From a virus, in IMG/VR virus record IMGVR_UViG_3300036980_000356, positions 1 to 41,199 of that record: a stretch of 41,199 nt of DNA. One strand, given 5' to 3'. Every line of letters begins with the position of its first letter. Within the stretch, counting starts at the first letter, position 1. The notes below the pieces were generated by a model that did no database searches, was not told where the DNA came from, and worked only from the letters and a program-made list of their open reading frames with translations. Positions 18,053 through 27,592 of this stretch are shown here, in pieces. The position numbers and the translations under genes are program-made.

Positions 18053-20212
18053 ATGTCCAAAAAGCTTGGAGCGAATGCTCTCTATGTCTTTAAAAAACTA
18101 TACTACGATGAAGGGGAGACGAGACCCAAAGATGTATTCACTCGTATCTCAAAAGCAATTATTAAGTTACGTCCAGATCTATCTCAATGGGAAGAACGAT
18201 TTATAAAAGCACAGCATGAGCATAAGATTAGAGTCAACACCCCTGCAATGATGAACTTAGGATGTAGTCGGAAGCAAGTAGCCTCAGCTTGCTTTGTGGG
18301 TGACTTACAAGATAGCATGCCAAGCATAAAAAGGTTCTATGATGATGCAACAGAAGTGTTCCTTGCTGGTTCAGGTATCGGGGCCAACTTTTCGGAACTT
18401 CGTGAAAGAGATGCAGGGCTATCCACGGGAGGATCTTCGTCGGGTCCAATATCTTTTATTCGACACCTCAACTCGTTGGGAGGCACAATTAAGTCCGGGG
18501 GTAAAACGAGAAGAGCTGCTGCTATGGTGGTATTCGATATTACCCACCCTGATGTCCTGGACATAGTAAAGTTGAAGACGACAGAGGCTTTGGAGAACAT
18601 TAATATCTCAATCAACTGTACTGATGAGTTTATGAAGGCAGTACAGGATGATGAGATGTGGGAGTTGAAGGGAGTAAAGGATAAACAAGTTAAGACGAGA
18701 TTGAAGGCAAGGCAAATACTTCTAGCGATTGCTGAATGTTCATACGCGTGTGGAGATCCAGGAGTAGTGTTCCTCGATAGAGTGAATCGTTTTAGTACAG
18801 TTCCTGGAGTACCGATTCGTTCTTCTAATCCGTGTGGCGAACAATTCTTAATACCTTATGGATCTTGTAACCTTGCAAGTATTAACATCGCGGCACACTT
18901 CTCACAGACTGCGGAAGGAGCAATAGATTGGGATGAGCTTGAAGAAACGGTACGTATCGCAACCAGACTTTTGGATGGCATGCTCGATGCTTGTGAGTAC
19001 CCGACCAAGAAATTTAAGGAAGTTTCTCAGGCAACTCGGAACATCGGGATTGGAATTATGGGTTTGTCGGATACACTCATTCATCTTGGACTACCATACG
19101 ATTCACCGGAGGCTCGTGAGACGGCGGGCCGCATCATGGAATGCGTAACAAGAGTTGCTTGGGATGAATCAGCTAACATTGCTGACGAGCATGGGCCCTT
19201 CCCTCTTTACGATGAGGCGAAGGAAAGGATTCAAGAGGTGTGGGGTATTATAAGACCGGTGAGGAACTCCCAAGTAACAACTATTGCTCCCACCGGAACT
19301 GTTTCTATTTCTTGTGACTGCTCATCAGGGATGGAACCTTTATTTGCAATCGTCTATGATAAGAAGATCTCTGACACGGGAGACATCATGACGTTCGTTC
19401 ATCCCGAGTTTCAAAAGCGATATCAAAATGAACGTTGGTATTCAGTTGACTTGATTAACTCAATGAAGAATAGAGGAGGATCGATTCAAAAGTTTAATGA
19501 GATACCCAATGATGTGAAACGTCTTTGGAAGACTGCACACGACATCGGATGGATCGATAGAGTGTTGATGCAAGCAGAGCTTCAGAAGTACGTGACCAAT
19601 TCAATCTCTTCAACCGTGAATCTGCCCAATGCGACGACGACTGATGTTATACAAGAGATTGTTAAGACGGCCTATGAGCAGGGACTCAAAGGGATAACGA
19701 TCTATCGAGATGGAAGTATCACTACACAACCTGTTAAGTTCGGCGGAGTTGGAATAGCTCCTGAACTAAGAAGAGTGAAACGCCCGAAGCGGCTACGAGG
19801 CTTTACGGATATGATTCGTACCGGTGAAGGTAATATGTATGTAACAATAAACGAAATGGAAGGAGCTCCCGTTGAATGCTTCGTGGAGATTGGTAAGAGT
19901 GGAGCAAATAAAAAGGCGCACGCTGAAGCACTCGGAAGAATGGTTAGTCTGAATCTCCAGATGGGGGGTTCGGTTCATACTATCTATGAACAGTTAATTG
20001 GTATCGCTGGAAAGGATATAGTCTGGGATGAGGGAAAGCAAGTCCTATCAATATACGATGGACTTGCTAAAGTGTTGTGGGAAGAGTATCTCAATCCAGA
20101 CCGAGACTCCCTGCTCGCAAAGTATGATGAGTGTCCAGTATGCCACGGGAGATACATTCATAAGGAAGGCTGCGCTGAATGTTTGGACTGTGGCTTTAGT
20201 AAGTGCGGTTAA
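18053..20212 (+). CDS. nrdJ: Adenosylcobalamin-dependent (class II) ribonucleotide reductase
   Basis: A 719-residue enzyme that reduces ribonucleotides to deoxyribonucleotides using a B12-generated thiyl radical. The active-site segment is NPCGEQ (259-264), with C261 as the expected radical Cys and C80 and C272 as the redox pair (C272 lies 11 residues after C261, as in Thermotoga NrdJ). APTGT is at 412-416. A TSCPD-type domain follows (about 575-655), then a C-terminal zinc ribbon (CPVC...C..CLDC...CG, from about 693) with the cysteines that shuttle reducing power. GGAG lies about 10 nt before the ATG. The protein seems intact. Confidence 0.95.
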   Translation: MSKKLGANALYVFKKLYYDEGETRPKDVFTRISKAIIKLRPDLSQWEERFIKAQHEHKIRVNTPAMMNLGCSRKQVASACFVGDLQDSMPSIKRFYDDATEVFLAGSGIGANFSELRERDAGLSTGGSSSGPISFIRHLNSLGGTIKSGGKTRRAAAMVVFDITHPDVLDIVKLKTTEALENINISINCTDEFMKAVQDDEMWELKGVKDKQVKTRLKARQILLAIAECSYACGDPGVVFLDRVNRFSTVPGVPIRSSNPCGEQFLIPYGSCNLASINIAAHFSQTAEGAIDWDELEETVRIATRLLDGMLDACEYPTKKFKEVSQATRNIGIGIMGLSDTLIHLGLPYDSPEARETAGRIMECVTRVAWDESANIADEHGPFPLYDEAKERIQEVWGIIRPVRNSQVTTIAPTGTVSISCDCSSGMEPLFAIVYDKKISDTGDIMTFVHPEFQKRYQNERWYSVDLINSMKNRGGSIQKFNEIPNDVKRLWKTAHDIGWIDRVLMQAELQKYVTNSISSTVNLPNATTTDVIQEIVKTAYEQGLKGITIYRDGSITTQPVKFGGVGIAPELRRVKRPKRLRGFTDMIRTGEGNMYVTINEMEGAPVECFVEIGKSGANKKAHAEALGRMVSLNLQMGGSVHTIYEQLIGIAGKDIVWDEGKQVLSIYDGLAKVLWEEYLNPDRDSLLAKYDECPVCHGRYIHKEGCAECLDCGFSKCG

Positions 20213-20364
20213 TCTGAACTGGTAGAATTAGGAATGTCGAGGCGAGTCTCATTGGCTCGCCTCTCTCTATCTATGACCTTCGTACAACTAAAACAAAGTT
20301 CAGTGTCGTCGGTATGAATTCGAAAGCAACGGTCACATAGTTTAGCATCAGGTCTTGGGTTCAT
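20209..20364 (-). CDS. 51-residue zinc-finger-like protein overlapping nrdJ
   Basis: AGGAGG lies 6-7 nt before the ATG at 20364. The product begins MNPRPDAKLCDRCFRIHTDD and has CDRC (10-13) and CFSC (24-27), a compact zinc ribbon, then a basic tail ending IPNSTSSD. Its TAA overlaps the reductase stop by 3 bases in convergent orientation. The hairpin at 20,239-20,263 lies within it. It is the last gene of the tail block. Confidence 0.65.
   Translation of the reverse strand: MNPRPDAKLCDRCFRIHTDDTELCFSCTKVIDRERRANETRLDIPNSTSSD
20239..20263. terminator. Hairpin between convergent operons
   Basis: GAGGCGAG pairs with CTCGCCTC across a 9-nt loop, 27 nt after the reductase stop. No T tract follows (TCTCTATC), so it may be a weak or bidirectional terminator. 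It also lies inside the minus-strand 51-residue gene. Confidence 0.5.
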
Positions 20365-20375
20365 CTCCAACCTCC

Positions 20376-20624
20376 TCAGAGTTCAATCAATCCCATCTCC
20401 CACAAACACCTTACCGTAGGATCTGTACTTGCGGGTGCGGGATCCGAAAATCCAGCCGTGACTTGGTATTCCCATTGCGCTAGTCTTTTAAGTTGCACCA
20501 TCTCTCTTTCCGCATCTCTGTAGACCCTTTTAATCAAAATTCCATCGGTCACTCTGAAAGGAATCACATCTCCCATGTATTCAATTTGTCTCTTGGACAG
20601 GGGTCCGGACTTGAGACAAATCAA
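20376..20624 (-). CDS. 82-residue protein at the end of the tail block
   Basis: A basic first half (CLKSGPLSKRQIEYMGDVIP, then REMVQLKRLAQWEY) and PTVRCLWEMGLIEL at the end. The ribosome site is weak (AGGG); the 136 bp upstream (20,625-20,760) hold only a CCCC/GGGG hairpin near 20,673-20,687. The end carries the ribosome site for the 51-residue gene. No family recognised. Confidence 0.6.
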   Translation of the reverse strand: MICLKSGPLSKRQIEYMGDVIPFRVTDGILIKRVYRDAEREMVQLKRLAQWEYQVTAGFSDPAPASTDPTVRCLWEMGLIEL

Positions 20625-20760
20625 TTAACCCTGACCCCGCAGAAATTGCATGCGAATGTCGCACTGAATCCAACCCCTATATGGGGGTAAACAAAGGGCT
20701 TTTATACCCTCTTGATTGATATGGTGACAGGGTGAAAGGGTCAAGTTTGGGTGAAGCGAA

Positions 20761-23700
20761 TTAAATCCGAATCCCGGTAGAAAGTCCGAGCCCTCTTCCA
20801 GTAATACTAACGCCTCCAACACCTCCGAAAGCGATCCTACGGATAGCAAGGGTCAAGTGAAACACGGAGACGATGTTATAGGTATTCCACTTCGTATTGA
20901 CTGTGACTTCATGAATCGACTCTGTAATAGCTACGCGCTCCACGACGTTGTGGGTGGAGATAATTACTCCGACTTCGAGAGGAGTAATATTTGTACTCTG
21001 GAGTTCAGCATCCGAGATTACATTGTTGAGGACATAGGAAACTTTATCAACCCACCCTGCATGAGAATCTCCTCCTGCGTCGCCGTTGAAGAAGCTCCAC
21101 TCTATTGGGTGTACTCCTTCATCAATATGGATAGTCTTCTGGGCCCATACGAGAGGATCATTCGTCCCATAGATAGTATCTACAGGCCAATCATCTACGG
21201 AAAAGGTGAACGTATCAGTCATACCTCCCGCCGAGTCTACAGCCCACCAGAAACTCAAATCACCCGGGCCGGTTACGGAGGTAGTCATTTTTGAATTTAG
21301 ATACGCGCCTTCCTGTGACAGCTTGACGGATGATGGTACGTAATCGTAATCCCAAGTCGGCTGATCTGGTGGAGGACCGCTTGTTATGTACAAAGTAACA
21401 GAACCTTCATCGTAGTAGCAAGACCCGTGAGTTCCTGGATCCCCCGACTCTACCAGTTGGCCAATTCCATTGTCGGTGATAGTTCTGCTCCCGATGTGTA
21501 TCACTACACTTCCGGGAACAGTTGGGGTCCGTTCACCTAACGTAAAGATTTGAATAACCCACTCACCGCCAATAAAGACCCAGATGCTTCGGCCAAGGGT
21601 GGCTTCTCCAACCACTGATCGGGTATCGCATGCTACAGATTCTTCGATGGTGGGGAGAGTACTTCCACTGAGAGTTAAAACTAAATCCCAATTGTCAATC
21701 GCGTCATTGAATGGGTGCGTCGTGGAGACTTCCACATCGTAAAGAGTCCGCACTAAACTCAGTTTACCTACCTCGACAATCATATCGAAGTTGATGGTGG
21801 GCTCAAGTAAGCCCACAAGGATATTTGAAGTTTCGGCTGTATCATAAACATAAGTTCTAGACCCCGCTAACTCTTTAACTAGATAGATTTCGGTATCCGA
21901 AAGCCTTTTGTTCCAAACACACCAGTCATCAATCTGTCCGTCATAACAGCCGGCACCTTGAAAAGCACCAATGTTGAAGTCCGCGGAGGATGAAAGGTAA
22001 AGAGCGTTTGTGAAAGTCATAGGGAAAGTTAACGTTGTTCCAGTTGAGACTCTATACAGAACCGCGTATGCAGACTTAGCAACTCCATTAAAGGTTAGCG
22101 CGAAGTGATACCACTCACCTGGTACAATTGTAAAGCCGGTGTCCATCTGTTCAGAACTCGTACCGCCGGGACCTCCCCAAAAAATCATAAGCCTCCCAGA
22201 GGCTTCGTGGGAAATTCCAAGAGAGCGCCCGCCAGAGGCAGAGTAATACTTTCCGCCCAAACGCATCGCTGCGCCAGGGGTGATCCGGGATTTAAACCAA
22301 AACGTCCACGTTCCGATCTTCGCTGTTTCAGTACTTTTTAAGGGGAAGCCGGGTGAAAGATTGGTATTAGTTCGACTGTAGTACTCGGTGGTACCGGGTA
22401 CGAGTTGCACACACGCATTGCCTTCCGGCATTCCTGAGGCGATAGTATCAGGGGTGCCGTGGGAAGTTAAAACATTAGTAGAAACGGAGTCAGTAGTTAA
22501 AGCTCCACTATTGAATTTGAATCTTGCTTTTAAACTAGGGTCACTGAACATGTTGTAGACATACTTGGTTGAAATCCCGATATCAGTGTGTTGGATCGCC
22601 CTAAGGTGGTGTATTGGAGCTGAGTGAGGTAACTTAATGTTTGGTATGTGGAAGGTGAAGGCACCGCTAACCACACTTACAGGTACTTGAACAGGAATGC
22701 GTGCAACCGCAGACTTAGGGGTCACGCTTATACTAATACAGTCTGTAATAGCTAATGCATCGGGACCAAACTCTTCTAGATGCCCATAAGCTGGGATCCC
22801 AGACGTTCTGATCAGATCGATATTGGAAGGGGTTAATAGATTATCAAATACTGCAAGCTCATCTAATATCCCATCGTAACCATACACTGCATTTTCATAG
22901 GCTGCAATACCGCTGACAGTTAAAGCACTAGAGCCAACGTACATTTCTGTTGTCGGGGTGAAGGAAGATTCATAAACGGTTTGGGCAGTATCATCCCAAA
23001 TTCTAATGTAAATACTTTTATTTATCCCATCCATAACTACTGCGACGTGATACCACTGCCCGACGACTAATGTTGGATTCGTTGTTGCAAAAGTCGCTGT
23101 AGAAGTTCCGTCATTGCTCCAGTGAACGCGAATCTTACTTGAGTTGATTGCAATGCCAAATGAAATTTGTTCAGCGGTATAATTATACTTAGCGAGGACT
23201 CGCATACTTTGACTGCCCGCAACCGTTTCAGGCTTTATCCAAAAACAAGCGGACATAGTTTTTGTAGTGTCGCCACTCTTGAGAGGGAAGCCGTCGTCCA
23301 GATCTTCGTCTTCTATTTGGAATTTATTGAGAGAAGAAAGCTCAAAGTCAGCGGCGCCAGCCCCCTGCTTGTAGCCCCCAGTAGATTCGGTAACATAGTA
23401 GTAGTCTGTAAAATCATTGCTACCTTTGGAGTCGATAGTCAGGGCGCCGGGTTCAAAGTTCCATAGAGCTTTACAGTGGGGTCCCCCCAACTGTATTCCG
23501 TGTTGAACTCCTTTTATTGGAATGCAGGACGCGGTCAGCGAAAGAAGGTCTGCGCTGTGAGAAACATTATCAGTGATGGTGGCGTGCGCATTGAAGACTA
23601 CTGTTGAAAGATTGAGTAAGTCAACATTAAGAATACTAGAAGTAATAACATCGCAATCCAAATTACTCCATATAAGGGAGATGGGTGCCGGACCTAAAAC

Positions 23701-25902
23701 AATTTGAACGTCGATGCCGACGACGATGGTTGTTATGACTGTTACTTCATGTAGTATTAATAGTGCGTGCGGGGGGTCTACAAGAACATAGAGATCCGGA
23801 TTGTCCGGATTTGGATTAGATTTGGGGTCTTTATCCAGTTGAACAATTGTTTTTCTAGGCAGCGTTGTCTTAACAGTGTAGGCAGGTGTAAAGTCTTTGT
23901 AGTAAGTCTCAGTGTAATAAACGTTTGACGGGATAATATTATTTACACTACTAATCCATCCAATAGCCCCCCCAACATAAACCAGCCTTCCCGTATCTGG
24001 GTCTATGGGAAAAGTTATAGAAAATTGCGTAGGCCTTCGTGGTTTAATTGCAATATCGTTTGTGATGGTTTCATTGACATCCATCACTTTAATACTATTA
24101 TAACTTCCAATATACATCTTGGTCAGACAGTCGTATGGCGTGGTGAATAGAGTTCCATAGACACGATATTTCCATGAAGCATCTCTTCTGACTAATTGCG
24201 GATCTCCTTTACCCTCTACAAGCTTATAGATAGCGGACCTTTCACTAGTCTCAACGTCGAGCGCCATGTAGATATTTCCATTGAACGACGTCAAGCTAGT
24301 AAATATGTCATCGTAACTCGAGTAAGTATCATTTGGCCATTGAGAAACAATAGTCCAACTATGGCCATCTGCTGTAGCAATGATCCTATACCCTTCATAG
24401 GTTTGAGGCCCATACGTATATCCAGGGGGAGGCTCACCGTGCATCTTAACACTTGCGTAAAGTTTACCTCCATGCGAACAAAGACTCACATAGTCTGTGT
24501 AAGCATAGTGGATTAGACGCCCCAAAAACGAGACCCCAAGGGGTTCCTGCGTCGACCAAGAAGTACCATTGAAGACTATAATTTTCTCGCAACAAGCAAT
24601 GTATAACTTATCATTGTGGATGACCATATCATTTGGCCAAGCATCTACATACCCTTCCACAGTAGGATTTGAAACAGTGTAGACATTAGTAACGGGGCCA
24701 ATCCCTGCGCGAGGGTCAAAACGAAAGACACGAGTATAATAAACTCGGGGGGTAGTAGCCGACTCATCCTTCATAACAAAGTAAATTTTATCTTTATAAA
24801 CTATTAATCTACAGCCATTGGTGGAGTTTCCATCCATCCACATACTTGAAGTGGGGTAACGAGTTCCATACCAAGGGCCCCCCCTTCGAACTCGACGCAT
24901 TGTTTGTATATCTAGTACTTCAGAGAGCACGTACTCAAAGTTACTTCCAGTGGGGAGTACTGGAACAAATTCGCATGAAATCATATACCAACGGTTCTCG
25001 TGCCGTACCATCCCAAGGCAATTAAGATCCCCTGCTTGAGGATTGCCCGCGACTTTCTTCCAGGGTAGACTTCCTGCGGGAACTTCAGTATAGATATCAA
25101 TCGGTCCAGTGTCGTCTACATATAAAGGATTGAGCGTTAGACTTAAAGTTCCAGTTTCCGCAACTACTGAAGCACCACTTCCAAAAGTTCCACTGCGAAC
25201 CTGATCCATCTCACTGACATTTAAAAACCGATTGAAGACAACCACTTCATCGAAACTTCCTTTAAACGTCATGTATTTATAACCATACCCAGAACGAATA
25301 TCGGCTCGAGTACCGACACCGAAATTTGAACCAATCACTAGCTCAGCGGTAAAGGTGCTCCACCAGGCATAGGTGATACCAGTTGCAACTCGATACACCC
25401 GAACATACATTAACTTATTAATTCCATCGACAGCAAGGGTGATATGGTGCCACTCATTATCAAAGAGTTGAATGAAAGTATTCCTTATCTGGTCATTAAA
25501 TTTAACTCTAAGGTTATAAAAGCTACCTCCATAGCCAACACCCAGCGAGCACATATTAATATCATCAGTATTTATAAAGCCTAGGAGGGGATCAGATTGG
25601 GCGACGTCCAAAGGTTTTATCCAACTACAAATAGTCATCGTCTTTGCGGTATCGCCAGTTTTGAGGGGGAAGCCCGCGACTAGATCAACATTGTCAATTT
25701 TGAAACAAGGACCCAAACCTTGCTGCGTAGGATCTCCGGTTAGAGCTACACACCCAGCTCCCTCTCTAAAGTCTGAAGTATTAGCTGCGGGGTTATTAGC
25801 ACTCTGAAGAGTATTAGTACTTTTAGAGTCAACGGTAAGAGCGCCGCTCTCAAACTTCCAAAGTGCTTTACAAGATGCGTCTTGGGAGAAATCATTCGCC
25901 AC
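20761..25902 (-). CDS. 1,713-residue LamG/beta-propeller tail adhesin
   Basis: A very long probable tail fibre or receptor-binding protein. LamG-like domains lie at about 1-245, 809-1034 and 1124-1344, each with ALWKFExGALTxDS-type starts, GFPLKxxDTxK and W.H...DGINK, ending in DE.VVFN. Between the first two is a region with repeated KLY/GNIY-type blades (about 280-650: RWYMIS, KIYFVM, KLYIAC, KLYASV, NIYMAL) that looks like a beta-propeller. A C-terminal jelly-roll (about 1517-1620, FWWAVDSAGG, DKVSYVL) and a Gly-rich tail follow. Sugar binding is the family expectation. Confidence 0.85.
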   Translation of the reverse strand: MANDFSQDASCKALWKFESGALTVDSKSTNTLQSANNPAANTSDFREGAGCVALTGDPTQQGLGPCFKIDNVDLVAGFPLKTGDTAKTMTICSWIKPLDVAQSDPLLGFINTDDINMCSLGVGYGGSFYNLRVKFNDQIRNTFIQLFDNEWHHITLAVDGINKLMYVRVYRVATGITYAWWSTFTAELVIGSNFGVGTRADIRSGYGYKYMTFKGSFDEVVVFNRFLNVSEMDQVRSGTFGSGASVVAETGTLSLTLNPLYVDDTGPIDIYTEVPAGSLPWKKVAGNPQAGDLNCLGMVRHENRWYMISCEFVPVLPTGSNFEYVLSEVLDIQTMRRVRRGGPWYGTRYPTSSMWMDGNSTNGCRLIVYKDKIYFVMKDESATTPRVYYTRVFRFDPRAGIGPVTNVYTVSNPTVEGYVDAWPNDMVIHNDKLYIACCEKIIVFNGTSWSTQEPLGVSFLGRLIHYAYTDYVSLCSHGGKLYASVKMHGEPPPGYTYGPQTYEGYRIIATADGHSWTIVSQWPNDTYSSYDDIFTSLTSFNGNIYMALDVETSERSAIYKLVEGKGDPQLVRRDASWKYRVYGTLFTTPYDCLTKMYIGSYNSIKVMDVNETITNDIAIKPRRPTQFSITFPIDPDTGRLVYVGGAIGWISSVNNIIPSNVYYTETYYKDFTPAYTVKTTLPRKTIVQLDKDPKSNPNPDNPDLYVLVDPPHALLILHEVTVITTIVVGIDVQIVLGPAPISLIWSNLDCDVITSSILNVDLLNLSTVVFNAHATITDNVSHSADLLSLTASCIPIKGVQHGIQLGGPHCKALWNFEPGALTIDSKGSNDFTDYYYVTESTGGYKQGAGAADFELSSLNKFQIEDEDLDDGFPLKSGDTTKTMSACFWIKPETVAGSQSMRVLAKYNYTAEQISFGIAINSSKIRVHWSNDGTSTATFATTNPTLVVGQWYHVAVVMDGINKSIYIRIWDDTAQTVYESSFTPTTEMYVGSSALTVSGIAAYENAVYGYDGILDELAVFDNLLTPSNIDLIRTSGIPAYGHLEEFGPDALAITDCISISVTPKSAVARIPVQVPVSVVSGAFTFHIPNIKLPHSAPIHHLRAIQHTDIGISTKYVYNMFSDPSLKARFKFNSGALTTDSVSTNVLTSHGTPDTIASGMPEGNACVQLVPGTTEYYSRTNTNLSPGFPLKSTETAKIGTWTFWFKSRITPGAAMRLGGKYYSASGGRSLGISHEASGRLMIFWGGPGGTSSEQMDTGFTIVPGEWYHFALTFNGVAKSAYAVLYRVSTGTTLTFPMTFTNALYLSSSADFNIGAFQGAGCYDGQIDDWCVWNKRLSDTEIYLVKELAGSRTYVYDTAETSNILVGLLEPTINFDMIVEVGKLSLVRTLYDVEVSTTHPFNDAIDNWDLVLTLSGSTLPTIEESVACDTRSVVGEATLGRSIWVFIGGEWVIQIFTLGERTPTVPGSVVIHIGSRTITDNGIGQLVESGDPGTHGSCYYDEGSVTLYITSGPPPDQPTWDYDYVPSSVKLSQEGAYLNSKMTTSVTGPGDLSFWWAVDSAGGMTDTFTFSVDDWPVDTIYGTNDPLVWAQKTIHIDEGVHPIEWSFFNGDAGGDSHAGWVDKVSYVLNNVISDAELQSTNITPLEVGVIISTHNVVERVAITESIHEVTVNTKWNTYNIVSVFHLTLAIRRIAFGGVGGVSITGRGLGLSTGIRI

Positions 25903-25907
25903 AGTTG

Positions 25908-26105
25908 TTACCTTTTACCTTGCCAAGCGGAAATTTTTCTATTCACGTACCCAAAAAACCTTTCGAGACGGGATTGAGGCAGACCCCAAACAACACTCTC
26001 GACATCTTGAAAGGTGAGACGTTCATTACTCAAGCGTCTCTGCCTCCGTAAACGTCGAAGAGATTGAATAATAGCCAGCTTTTTTTGCCGACTGAAGCCT
26101 GACAT
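25908..26105 (-). CDS. 65-residue Arg-rich protein
   Basis: A strongly basic protein (KKLAIIQSLRRLRRQRRLSN, then ESVVWGLPQSRLERFFGYV). GGGGGAG lies just before the ATG. It sits between two structural genes and may be a small virion-associated or assembly factor. No family recognised. Confidence 0.65.
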   Translation of the reverse strand: MSGFSRQKKLAIIQSLRRLRRQRRLSNERLTFQDVESVVWGLPQSRLERFFGYVNRKISAWQGKR

Positions 26106-26125
26106 CGTTCTCCCCCGTCCATGAG

Positions 26126-26440
26126 TTATGACTGGTAGAAAGTGATAACAACGTTAGATGCTGTATCAAAAGTACATTCACTCTGATCGAGATATGGAAA
26201 AATTATATTACCTGGGAAGTTGATGAATAACCCCCTCCCTTCTACATCAACCGCCTTGAAGATAATGGGTCCTGCCTCGTTACTTTCTTTAATACAGATG
26301 ATATCTTGAGCGGCGGATGGGTAGAAAAGAATACCCCACACTCTCATCCCTAGGGGGAATAAACTTTTACTATCCCAATCACTTGACCCGTCGGGGGTAA
26401 TCTGAGTGAAAAGGTTTAAAGTGTTCACAGTTATAGTCAT
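26126..26440 (-). CDS. 104-residue phage structural protein
   Basis: A beta-rich protein (MTITVNTLNLFTQITPDGSSDW, FPLGMRVWGILFYPSAAQD) resembling small tail-associated proteins found beside fibre genes in other phages. No transmembrane or Cys features. It is between the jelly-roll gene at 26,480 and the Arg-rich gene. The exact role is not known to me. Confidence 0.65.
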   Translation of the reverse strand: MTITVNTLNLFTQITPDGSSDWDSKSLFPLGMRVWGILFYPSAAQDIICIKESNEAGPIIFKAVDVEGRGLFINFPGNIIFPYLDQSECTFDTASNVVITFYQS

Positions 26441-26479
26441 GTCTGGAACCTCCCGGTAGTCTCACTACCTAATTTGTAC

Positions 26480-27481
26480 TTAACTATCCGCTTTAATACC
26501 TATCTGTAAACCATTGATTTCATCAACGGTCCAACGTTGTCCAGTATTTGGATTCGCATCCCAAGTCGCCCTAGTATAATCGGAAAAGCCACAGCCGAGT
26601 CCAATGATCTTAGGATCGGTCCAAGTAGTTACTCCCGCTGAAAGAGTCGATAATCTCAAAGTGGAGGGGGAGGTAGTAGTTGACATCTTGCGGGGCATAC
26701 AAATGACTTGGATGCTGGAGACGGCAGTTGCTCCTGCCGGTAAATTTGCCAACGAAAGAAAGTCTTGACTGGAAGTGTCTAGTGATGAAAGATAGTCAGT
26801 TGTAGTTTTCACAACCTCATCAACGGCAGTGTAGTGAGTAAGTCCTGCGGGAGTGGGCGTCCACTGTTTAAGAGTTCCATCACCCGTCGGAGGAAGATAT
26901 ACGACGTGCTGTCCATTCGGCCAAGAAGTATTCGAGGAGCCGGATTTATCATTGATTACTATGTCATCGAGGCTAACGTCTTCCAGAGGAGAGTAGAACC
27001 CGACTCGATCCATTGTAGCGATGTAATCAGTTTTTCCCGTGAAGTACAGTTCGGTACTTCCATCAATTCTAACTTCCGCGATCCCATCTGTAGCATGTAA
27101 TTTTAAACGGACTTCAACACACGCCCACGTAGCTAGAGGCATAACGGTTAGTCCAGTAGTACCTGCAAAAGTTCCGGCCGGAATTTGAAAGTAGAGGTGA
27201 TGAGATGCATCCCAATAAAGTCTAAGACCACTAGTGGTAGAGTTTCCAATCGACATTAATGGGTTAATGCCTCCAGAGCTCGCCCTTCTATAGCAGCACT
27301 GAACAAAAAGTTCAGTGCAGGGAGTAAAGAGTTGGGTACCTACCCACCCTCCTCCCAAGTACCACCTGCCCGAACTATAAGTCCCAGAGCGCTTCTGGCT
27401 GTTGGTAGGATCAGCGTAAGATCCACGCCAGTAGAGATCATTGACATCAAGCTCAAACCCAGTCATAAATACTAACGCCAT
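26480..27481 (-). CDS. GFE-type jelly-roll tail protein (paralogue 5)
   Basis: A 333-residue protein of the family that starts MALVFMTGFE. Shared landmarks are a concanavalin-like first half ending in DDIVINDKSGSSNTSWP, then WTPTPAGLTHYTAVDE, a DYLSSL/D.F segment and VDEINGLQIG near the end. Five copies lie in this block. They are probable virion surface or receptor-binding proteins. AAATTTAATATAGGGG precedes the ATG, so a private promoter is possible. Confidence 0.8.
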   Translation of the reverse strand: MALVFMTGFELDVNDLYWRGSYADPTNSQKRSGTYSSGRWYLGGGWVGTQLFTPCTELFVQCCYRRASSGGINPLMSIGNSTTSGLRLYWDASHHLYFQIPAGTFAGTTGLTVMPLATWACVEVRLKLHATDGIAEVRIDGSTELYFTGKTDYIATMDRVGFYSPLEDVSLDDIVINDKSGSSNTSWPNGQHVVYLPPTGDGTLKQWTPTPAGLTHYTAVDEVVKTTTDYLSSLDTSSQDFLSLANLPAGATAVSSIQVICMPRKMSTTTSPSTLRLSTLSAGVTTWTDPKIIGLGCGFSDYTRATWDANPNTGQRWTVDEINGLQIGIKADS

Positions 27482-27525
27482 TTTTCAACCCCTATATTAA
27501 ATTTGTATTAATGCTTTAAGGTGGG

Positions 27526-27549
27526 AGCCCAGCTATTGCTAACTGGGCT
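27526..27549 (-). other. Hairpin between paralogous tail genes
   Basis: AGCCCAG and CTGGGCT pair around a 10-nt loop between the genes at 27,593-28,618 and 26,480-27,481. No T tract. It may be a terminator or mRNA processing site. Confidence 0.4.
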
Positions 27550-27592
27550 TCTCATAGAGGTGGGGGAGGGAGGAGGTTGAGTACGGAAGATC

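Noticed and set aside
20857-21294. 145-codon plus-strand frame
   Set aside because: Antisense to the large LamG adhesin; composition and lack of a ribosome site mark it as a shadow.
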